The position numbers were made by a program, and so were the translations under genes. Shown in pieces: positions 56,941 through 64,000 of a stretch of 64,000 nucleotides of DNA (its first letter is position 1; every line of letters starts with the position of its first letter). The stretch spans positions 14,287 to 78,286 of the forward strand of contig CAQKRU010000004.1 of assembly GCA_948823415.1 (NCBI GenBank), in the 5' to 3' direction. The stretch comes from an uncultured Eubacteriales bacterium (GTDB lineage Bacteria > Bacillota > Clostridia > Oscillospirales > Acutalibacteraceae). A model generated the notes under the pieces. That model was not told the DNA's origin, did no database searches, and worked only from the letters and a program-made list of their open reading frames with translations.

Positions 56941-56961
56941 AAACATAACTGTAAATGAAAG

Positions 56962-57004
56962 AAGAAGTCGCTGTGCACTTTAGGTGTGAGAGTGGCTTCT
57001 TTTA
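56962..57004. terminator. Terminator between converging genes
   Basis: AAGAAGTCGCT pairs with AGTGGCTTCTT (with G-U pairs) and is followed by a short T-run; it sits between the coiled-coil gene and the end of the CARF nuclease gene. Confidence 0.7.
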
Positions 57005-58189
57005 TTGCCTTTTTATGTTGAGAGATTTTTTTATCTCGCTAATAAATTTTCCGCTTTTAATCATGTCGCCGTCGATGACACAGATGCCCATATCGTGCGC
57101 GCGGGTATAGGTATACGAGCGCTGCTTGTTGACTTTGCTGACGAAAACGAGTGCGCTTTTAGAGTTATTGCCGCCAAAATAGGAGGGATACATGCTAAGT
57201 TCACGCAGGGCGTCGGCCGAGGGCTCTGAGAGCTTGCAAGATATAAAATATGGGTGAATGCCGTAGAAGAAGGTCAGATCGATTTCGTTGACGATCTCCA
57301 TAAGCTTATTTTTGTTGTTATTCCACTCAAACTTCACGCTCATGCGCACGTCGTGAAACAGCCGCTCGCGCTTTAGGTTGATGTAACAAAAAAGCTCCAG
57401 CCAGATGCCAAAGTCCGACAGATATGACTTAATCTTCTTGTCGTGATAGAAAAAAGAAATCTCAGAAAAACTCGTGTTAAGCTTGTAAATAAGATTTAGC
57501 TCCTGCGCCACTTTAAGCAGCTTGAATCGGTTTAAAGAGACCTCCATTTTACCTTTAGAGATCTGTTTAGGCGCCTTAAAAAACAGATTATTGTACCCTT
57601 GCGAAAAGTTGGTATTGCCGCTTTGCAAGTAGAGGCAAGTCTTTTTCCAGAGCTCGATATCGTCAAAAACAGCCGCGCAAAATTTTAGTATCCGGTCAAA
57701 ATTGTCACAAGCGGGGCTAGCGTGATTATAACCGGTGATTTGTGCGCCATGCAAGGCGAAAATGTTTTCTATATTGAGTTTTGGCATCACAAAATTTTTC
57801 TCGAGCGACTTGCATCCAAAAACATTTATGAGCCGTTCGCCCAAAACGTCCAGCTTAAAAATCGGCGTAAAAGTTTTTCTGCAGGCCTGATAAGCCCCAA
57901 TCGCGCCAAACTCGCCAGCGCCGGTGATATCGAAAAAGCAGGAGGGATTTTTGTGAATAACAGAGACGCAAGTTTTAGAGATATGCTCGATGTCAAGCCC
58001 GTTGTAGCCCTTATATTCAAAAATAATGCTCGGGAAGCGCGACATACAGACATTTTTTATGTACTCAAGATTCTTAACGCTAGTGTACTTGTAGTCGTAA
58101 AGAATCACCACATTTTTGGGGTGAAAGGCGAATATCGGCAGCAGATTGTTAATCACCTCGCTGTCGTAAAGAATCGCAAGACATTCCAT
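57002..58189 (-). CDS. CARF-domain nuclease of the DUF1887 type (Card1/Can2-like)
   Basis: 395 residues. The N-terminal half (about 1-160) reads as a CARF (Rossmann-like) domain, with AILYDSEVINNLLP and FFDITGAGEFGAIGAY; the C-terminal part (about 255-395) is a PD-(D/E)xK nuclease: GIWLELF (E265), NEIDLTF (E302, D304), YFISCK (K319) and the following YFGGNNSK, which match DUF1887. In type III CRISPR systems such proteins bind cyclic tetra-adenylate and cut nucleic acid. The acidic residue usually two before the lysine is Ser here. GGAGGTG precedes the ATG. No cas genes or array lie in the window, so the activator is unknown. It follows the dockerin gene after 51 bases with no terminator. Confidence 0.78.
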   Translation of the reverse strand: MECLAILYDSEVINNLLPIFAFHPKNVVILYDYKYTSVKNLEYIKNVCMSRFPSIIFEYKGYNGLDIEHISKTCVSVIHKNPSCFFDITGAGEFGAIGAYQACRKTFTPIFKLDVLGERLINVFGCKSLEKNFVMPKLNIENIFALHGAQITGYNHASPACDNFDRILKFCAAVFDDIELWKKTCLYLQSGNTNFSQGYNNLFFKAPKQISKGKMEVSLNRFKLLKVAQELNLIYKLNTSFSEISFFYHDKKIKSYLSDFGIWLELFCYINLKRERLFHDVRMSVKFEWNNNKNKLMEIVNEIDLTFFYGIHPYFISCKLSEPSADALRELSMYPSYFGGNNSKSALVFVSKVNKQRSYTYTRAHDMGICVIDGDMIKSGKFISEIKKSLNIKRQ

Positions 58190-58240
58190 GCAGGTTCACC
58201 TCCACACCGCGTAACTAGCCGTTTGAGCGCAAAATAAGAC

Positions 58241-59830
58241 CTATTTTTGCATAAGTTTGCTCATCAAAAACAGGTCAATAACGTCTTGATCTCCATCGCC
58301 ATTTATATTCGCCGCTTGCAAGGATTCTTCACTTAGCTCAGTCTTACCCAACAGATAATTTTCAAAAGCAGAGATATCGCGAGAAGTCAAAGTCCCCGTG
58401 CCGGTAACGTCGCCCTTAACAATAAGCTTAAACGAGACCTTTTCGGCGCCATCTCTTTCAAAGGAGGCAAAGTTACCAGTAGCAACTTTGGTCGAACTTG
58501 CGTAGATGGGCTTAGCAGTAGCCTCTTTTTTAAGGGCCAGGCTGTAGCCATTAAAAATGAGGTTGTTTTTAAACGCCGCAAAAGTAGTCCCCGGCTCAAT
58601 GCCAGTAATAGTGTGATTTTGGATGTCAACAGTATAAATATCGCTAGTGATGGCGTCGTCTGCACCAGACGACGGATTGTTATTATCGCCACCCTCACCA
58701 GAACTACCGTCACCAGGGTTGCTGGGCTTGGCCGGAGTTACATCTTCTATATCGGCCTCCTTTAGTAGGGCTATATGCTTATTGCCACCGGTGCTCGTGC
58801 CAGTAATCGCGATAATTTTATCTGCAGATTTGGAAATGGCCAAAACATCCTCAGTCAGCTCAATTTTGCCAGTCACAGCGCCGTCCGAGCAACGAATCCG
58901 CGAGATGACCTTATCCTCAGTTTTAATTAAAATCGACGCATCGTCAAAACCGGCAACCACACAAGCTGGAAAGTCCTTTAATTCTGTGGCAATTTTAACT
59001 TCGGAATCGGCTTTAAATTTATCTTTATTCAGAGTAATTATCCGTCTGTCGTCGGGCGTCACAAAGATATTATCGGTTACAAATTTCAAATTTGAAGCGT
59101 TTATAGTATTTTCGGGGGTTTCGAATGTGTGTTTTTTGCTATCAACTTTGCAACGCACCAGATCGTTAGAGCTATTCAAGGCATACAGATATTTTTTGGA
59201 TACATCTGTAAAAATAGAGTGAAAGGCTTTGTTATCGTAAGTTAATCCAGCCGTGTCCAATTGCTCAAAATTAGAATTATAGCCAGAGATAGGTGATTTT
59301 TCGGTACTATTATTTACAAAAAAGATAAAATTATCGTACACAGCGATTTTAAGAGGCGAATCAATGATTATATTGCCCAAGTTTAAAGTGCCGGAGCCAT
59401 CACACTGGCAATTTTCAAGGTCAATAGAGATTTTTTTAGCAACCGTTTTATCTGCGTCTAGGTAAGTAAAGAAAACACAATTTTCTAAACCTAATAAAAG
59501 ATCTTTATAACAGTTCGCAGTAGCGTACTTGTAGCCGATGTTTCCGGGTGCAGTAGAACGAGAGTAGTTGATGTGTTTAAGAGAAAGCGTGCCGTTGGCT
59601 GCGCTTAAATAAGCTATAGTGCTTTGCTGACTGATGTTATCATAACTTGTGATAACAAAGTTGCCCTTACCGTCCGGCAAAACGTCAAACCCGTTAGGAA
59701 GCATCATCCCAGCGGCAACCTCCAGGGTATCAACCGCATGAACGGTTAAATTGCTAAAATTTGCGGGTAAAAAAAACATAAAAATCAAAGAAAAGGCGAT
59801 GCCGGCCGCTACATTCCTAATTTTAGACAT
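58241..59830 (-). CDS. Secreted protein with C-terminal dockerin-like domain
   Basis: 529 residues. Signal peptide (about 1-32), then a beta-rich region with repeated short strands that looks like a propeller (about 35-355), a Gly/Asn/Ser linker (about 365-390), a small domain (ITGIEPGTTFAAFKNNL) often found beside dockerins, and two calcium-loop segments near the end: GDVTGTGTLTSRDISAF and NINGDGDQDVIDLFLM. Type I dockerins bind cohesins; no cohesin gene is here. GGTGA precedes the ATG. Upstream of the CARF gene. Confidence 0.78.
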   Translation of the reverse strand: MSKIRNVAAGIAFSLIFMFFLPANFSNLTVHAVDTLEVAAGMMLPNGFDVLPDGKGNFVITSYDNISQQSTIAYLSAANGTLSLKHINYSRSTAPGNIGYKYATANCYKDLLLGLENCVFFTYLDADKTVAKKISIDLENCQCDGSGTLNLGNIIIDSPLKIAVYDNFIFFVNNSTEKSPISGYNSNFEQLDTAGLTYDNKAFHSIFTDVSKKYLYALNSSNDLVRCKVDSKKHTFETPENTINASNLKFVTDNIFVTPDDRRIITLNKDKFKADSEVKIATELKDFPACVVAGFDDASILIKTEDKVISRIRCSDGAVTGKIELTEDVLAISKSADKIIAITGTSTGGNKHIALLKEADIEDVTPAKPSNPGDGSSGEGGDNNNPSSGADDAITSDIYTVDIQNHTITGIEPGTTFAAFKNNLIFNGYSLALKKEATAKPIYASSTKVATGNFASFERDGAEKVSFKLIVKGDVTGTGTLTSRDISAFENYLLGKTELSEESLQAANINGDGDQDVIDLFLMSKLMQK

Positions 59831-59859
59831 ATTATCACCTAAAAAATATATTTAATCTT

Positions 59860-59888
59860 ATTTTAGCACATTGTATCAAATTTTTCAA
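59860..59888 (-). promoter_or_regulatory. sigma-A promoter for the dockerin-CARF pair
   Basis: Minus-strand TTGAAA (59883-59888), 17-base spacer, TAAAAT (59860-59865). Confidence 0.65.
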
Positions 59889-59941
59889 CAAAAAAGATTA
59901 AGTATATGCAAAAATGCAAAAATAAATTCAAAAAAGCTAAT

Positions 59942-60958
59942 TCAAATTTCAATAACGTTAAAACCCGCGGCACGAAGGAGCCGATTATAAACCGCAAGGC
60001 CAATTCCGCTTTGTGCCGGGCATCGAGCGTAGACGGTATCAACGTTTTCGATTTTATCGACTTCCCGCAAAGCGTCAAACAGCTTTTCCGCCTGCAAATT
60101 AGGGTCAGATTCCTTGCCGTAGGATATCGCAGGCACATTCAAATAGGGAACGTCCTCATCATAGCAAAGCGCCGCGACATTTTTGCCCGAGCGAATATTG
60201 TTTATGTAGTCGATATACGCTTCACGGCCGCATTTTAAAATAATGACCTTAGCCCTTGGCGCATAATGCCTGTATTTTGTGCCGGGAGAAATCGGACAAA
60301 CTCCTTCACCAAGCGGATTCAAAACAGCGTCATCAATTTCTACATTGCCCAAAACACGATTTAGCTGTTCAAATGTAACAGCACCGGGGCGCAAAATCTT
60401 AGGAACATCCTCACAAAGCGAGACAACAGTAGACTCAACCCCGACTTTACAGCTGCCGGCGTCAACAATAGCATCAATTTTTCCGCCCAAATCCGCAATA
60501 ACATGAGCGGCACTTGTAGGGCTGGGGCTGCCAGAAGTGTTTGCAGATGGCGCCACCAAGGGAAAACCAGTTTCACGAATTATCTTGCGAGCAACTGGGT
60601 GCCCAGGCAGCCGGACCGCGATAGAATTGAGCCCGCCGCTAACTATTTTAGAGATAACGCCAGACTTTTTCAAAATAATTGTCAAAGGTCCAGGCCAAAA
60701 AGCCTCGGCTAACTTTTGTGCTTCTGCCGTAAAATCCTGAACCAAAGCGTATATTTCATCGACTTTCGAGATGTGCACAATCAAAGGATTGTCGCTAGGA
60801 CGGCCCTTGGCAATGAAAATTTTCTTAACAGCCGCGTCATCAAAGGCATTAGCCGCAAGCCCATAAACCGTCTCTGTCGGAATCGCCACAACGCCGCCAG
60901 CCCTTAATATTTTTGCCGCAGCAAGCGTGTCACCCTGCGACAATATTTGAGTTTTCAT
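59942..60958 (-). CDS. Threonylcarbamoyl-AMP synthase (Sua5 type)
   Basis: 338 residues from the ATG at 60958 (AAGAAG upstream). Makes threonylcarbamoyl-AMP for the t6A modification of tRNAs. Seen: YrdC domain (GGVVAIPTETVYGLAA, KGRPSDNPLIVH, IAVRLPGHP, APSANTSGSPSPT) plus a C-terminal Sua5 domain (HYAPRAKVIIL), so it is the long Sua5 form rather than TsaC. Follows prfA by 13 bases. Confidence 0.95.
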   Translation of the reverse strand: MKTQILSQGDTLAAAKILRAGGVVAIPTETVYGLAANAFDDAAVKKIFIAKGRPSDNPLIVHISKVDEIYALVQDFTAEAQKLAEAFWPGPLTIILKKSGVISKIVSGGLNSIAVRLPGHPVARKIIRETGFPLVAPSANTSGSPSPTSAAHVIADLGGKIDAIVDAGSCKVGVESTVVSLCEDVPKILRPGAVTFEQLNRVLGNVEIDDAVLNPLGEGVCPISPGTKYRHYAPRAKVIILKCGREAYIDYINNIRSGKNVAALCYDEDVPYLNVPAISYGKESDPNLQAEKLFDALREVDKIENVDTVYARCPAQSGIGLAVYNRLLRAAGFNVIEI

Positions 60959-60971
60959 GCAAAAACACTTC

Positions 60972-62054
60972 TTATTCTTTATTTTCGATAGTACTTTCAA
61001 GCTTTGCCGCACGGTCAGCCGTAATCAAAGCGTCAATAACCTCGTCAATATCGCCGTTTAGAATATCCTCCAGCCGATACAAAGTCAGCCCAATGCGGTG
61101 ATCAGTCATTCGGCCCTGTGGATAATTATAAGTGCGGATCCGTTCGGAGCGGTCGCCGGTTCCAACCTGACTTTTCCTCTTCTGAGCCATTTTATCGGTC
61201 TGTTCCTGCATCTTAGCCTCCAAAAGCCGCGACTTCAAGACCTTCATAGCCTTATCCTTGTTCTTGTATTGGCTGCGTTCATCCTGGCACTCCACAACCA
61301 CGCCCGTCGGAATGTGCGTAATCCGAATTGCAGACTCGGTCTTGTTGATATGCTGTCCGCCGGCGCCGCTAGCGCGAAAGGTGTCTATCTGCAAATCAGC
61401 AGGGTTGATCTCAATCTCAACATCCTCCGCCTCGGGCAAAACGGCCACAGTAACAGTGGAGGTGTGGATGCGCCCCTGAGTTTCGGTCTCCGGCACGCGC
61501 TGAACACGATGCACGCCGCTCTCGTATTTTAAGCGAGAATAAGCGCCCTCGCCGGAAATCATAAAGCTAATCTCCTTGTAGCCGCCAAGCTCCGTCTCGT
61601 TCGCGTTCAAAATCTCAGTCTTCCAGCGCTTGCCTTCGGCATACATGCTGTACATCCGGAACAAAACGCCAGAAAACAAAGCAGCCTCTTCGCCGCCAGC
61701 TCCACCGCGAATCTCCACAATAACGTTACGGTCGTCGTTAGGATCTTTGGGTAATAGCAGAATCTTAAGTTCTTCGGATGTTTTCTCAATGACCTCGCGG
61801 GAGTTCTCGATTTCTGCTTCAACCATCTCTTTAAAATCCCTGTCAAGACCGCCACCATCCAAAAGCTGCCTCGCCTCATCTAAGTCCAGTTTGGCCTTTT
61901 TATATTCCTTGTACTTTTCCACAATCGGCGTTAAATTTTTTTGCTCCTTCATCAAAGCCGTATATTTTTCCTGATCAGAAACAACATTCGGGTCATACAG
62001 CAGCTCGTTTATCTCGTCGTACCGCGTTTTAAAAACCTCTAACTTATCGAACAA
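60972..62054 (-). CDS. prfA: Peptide chain release factor 1
   Basis: 360 residues from a TTG at 62054 with GAGG upstream. Releases peptides at UAA and UAG. The GGQ motif is at residues 232-234 ([14 protein letters not shown]), and the anticodon-like PxT is PET at 188-190, which marks RF1 rather than RF2. The prfA-sua5 pairing is common in Bacillota; prmC is absent. Confidence 0.97.
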   Translation of the reverse strand: MFDKLEVFKTRYDEINELLYDPNVVSDQEKYTALMKEQKNLTPIVEKYKEYKKAKLDLDEARQLLDGGGLDRDFKEMVEAEIENSREVIEKTSEELKILLLPKDPNDDRNVIVEIRGGAGGEEAALFSGVLFRMYSMYAEGKRWKTEILNANETELGGYKEISFMISGEGAYSRLKYESGVHRVQRVPETETQGRIHTSTVTVAVLPEAEDVEIEINPADLQIDTFRASGAGGQHINKTESAIRITHIPTGVVVECQDERSQYKNKDKAMKVLKSRLLEAKMQEQTDKMAQKRKSQVGTGDRSERIRTYNYPQGRMTDHRIGLTLYRLEDILNGDIDEVIDALITADRAAKLESTIENKE

Positions 62055-62105
62055 AACCCATGCACCTCGTTAAAATCAACTTTTGCCTCACTATATTCAA
62101 AATTA

Positions 62106-62134
62106 ATTATACCATTTTTGCGGCCCAAGATCAA
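62106..62134 (-). promoter_or_regulatory. sigma-A promoter for prfA-sua5
   Basis: Minus-strand TTGATC (62129-62134), 17-base spacer, TATAAT (62106-62111). Confidence 0.75.
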
Positions 62135-62157
62135 ATTAGAAAAAACGCCAAAAGGCA

Positions 62158-62190
62158 TAAAAATACCAGCAGAATAAGAACCCTGCCGGC
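62158..62190 (-). terminator. Intrinsic terminator of gap
   Basis: On the minus strand GCCGGCAG pairs with CTGCTGGT (two G-U) around a 10-base loop, then ATTTTTAT. Confidence 0.78.
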
Positions 62191-62197
62191 CTAAATT

Positions 62198-63238
<1,041 letters not shown>

Positions 63239-63306
63239 TTATAATTGATGCTATATTTTATGAAAAATCGAATTATATTTATGTCAGCATCGATGGGGAA
63301 GAGGCA

Positions 63307-64000
63307 TTAATTCGACGTTCCTTCGCTAGAACCCAGATTTTTGCTGGCATTTTCGTTTTTTATATCTTCAATTAACCTGTCAACCTTGGCCATTTCTTCG
63401 CGATTCTCAACCGTGTCAGTGTTAGCCACGTCAGCTGTAGAAGCCGCAACCGCAACGTCTTCTTTTTTTTCTACAACAGGTTTGTCTTCGGCGCCACCTA
63501 AATTCTTGCCAACCTGAACGCTAAAGATGATGCACAGAATGTACAAAATCAAAGAGAACTCAGTAACTATATTGACGACCTCCGTCGACGAAAAATCCCG
63601 GCCAAAGTCCACAGTAACGGCCCAGAAGTTTGTGATAGAAATGAGTATAAACAAAGCGGCAGAGAACCCGAAATAAAACAGCTTCTTAAAGGTGGCCGCG
63701 TTAAACAGCGTGGCAAAGAGCCGAGCCTGACTGAACATAAAGAACAGCAAGAAAATCCTTGCAAGGGCGTTAGAAACGTGGATTACATTTGTCTGGATGG
63801 AGTTGTACTCAAAAAACAGCTTCAAAATCATGGCCAAGACCCATAAAGTCGGCATCAATGCCAGCAATTTGTTCTTTTCAAAGTAATTTTTTTCTTTCAT
63901 ATAGCCAAGTCCGATCAAAACCAAGACGACCGCCGCCAAAACGCCGGTAACAATATAAAATAGGTCCACCCAATCTTTTTCTACGGCCGACCAATAATAT
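63307..64000 (-). CDS. Multi-pass membrane protein of unknown function, 5' end outside window
   Basis: The frame stays open to the window edge, so the gene probably starts outside; an internal GTG at 63969 would give 220 residues. About five membrane helices (LFYIVTGVLAAVVLVLIGLG, then LLALMPTLWVLAMILKLFF, and three more) are followed by an acidic, Ala/Asn-rich tail of about 60 residues that looks disordered. I do not recognise the family. Confidence 0.6.
   Translation of the reverse strand, partial: YYWSAVEKDWVDLFYIVTGVLAAVVLVLIGLGYMKEKNYFEKNKLLALMPTLWVLAMILKLFFEYNSIQTNVIHVSNALARIFLLFFMFSQARLFATLFNAATFKKLFYFGFSAALFILISITNFWAVTVDFGRDFSSTEVVNIVTEFSLILYILCIIFSVQVGKNLGGAEDKPVVEKKEDVAVAASTADVANTDTVENREEMAKVDRLIEDIKNENASKNLGSSEGTSN

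Noticed and set aside
53391..57004. Prophage, transposon or integrative element at the AT-rich island
   Set aside because: No integrase, transposase, terminal inverted repeats or tRNA target is visible at either edge.
57002..59830. CRISPR array or cas genes next to the CARF nuclease
   Set aside because: I saw no regularly spaced direct repeats and no cas-like protein in the flanks.

Overview
The window reads as a chromosomal segment of a Gram-positive, low-to-moderate GC anaerobe of the Clostridia (Bacillota), probably near Oscillospirales/Ruminococcaceae. The basis is the gene neighbourhoods (rnj-gdpP-rplI-dnaB-tilS-ftsH, a DUF4364 gene, a V-type ATPase operon in the order known from Enterococcus hirae, mreBCD), strong Shine-Dalgarno sites, many TTG starts, sigma-A promoters with 17-base spacing and an L10 leader. 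Lineage is inferred; there is no 16S gene here. Nearly all of the window is housekeeping DNA. By eye the core is about 45-50% GC, and one island is near one-third GC.

Layout. 1-622 is a partial PPK2 kinase gene on the minus strand. 698-7035 (minus) is an alaS-hinT-comEC-holA operon with a good promoter. 7168-11540 (minus) holds rlmB, a degenerate P-type ATPase-like membrane protein and an LCP cell-wall protein with 14-residue tandem repeats. A CAT-anticodon tRNA follows, then murE-murF and an alanine/sodium symporter. 16332-23238 carries rarA, glyA, alr, a small exported protein, iscS-iscU and rnhA. 23418-33050 is rnj, gdpP, rplI, dnaB, tilS and ftsH. 33148-34551 is a DUF4364 gene and an MscS channel. 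34659-43340 is a complete ntpFIKECGABD operon whose c-subunit keeps the sodium ligands. Then come asnS, the L10 leader with rplJ-rplL, tRNA-Gln and dut. A frameshifted, leader-peptide-like small gene precedes mreBCD, a polysaccharide deacetylase, a lytic transglycosylase and an M18 aminopeptidase.

53500-57000 is the accessory island: an exported zinc phospholipase C-like protein, a second exported protein of unknown family, a zinc-ribbon membrane protein and a charged coiled-coil protein. Beyond it, on the minus strand, lie a stand-alone CARF plus DUF1887 nuclease (Card1/Can2-like) with no CRISPR locus in the window, apparently co-transcribed with a secreted dockerin-bearing protein. Sua5, prfA, gap and a truncated membrane-protein gene close the window.

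The genes fit together as cell-wall synthesis and shape (murE, murF, alr, mreBCD, LCP, deacetylase, transglycosylase), translation, sodium energetics (V-ATPase plus sodium:alanine symporter) and c-di-AMP turnover (gdpP). The strongest candidates for undescribed biology are the orphan CARF nuclease, the pseudo-P-type ATPase, the AT-rich secreted-protein island and the frameshifted leader-peptide gene.
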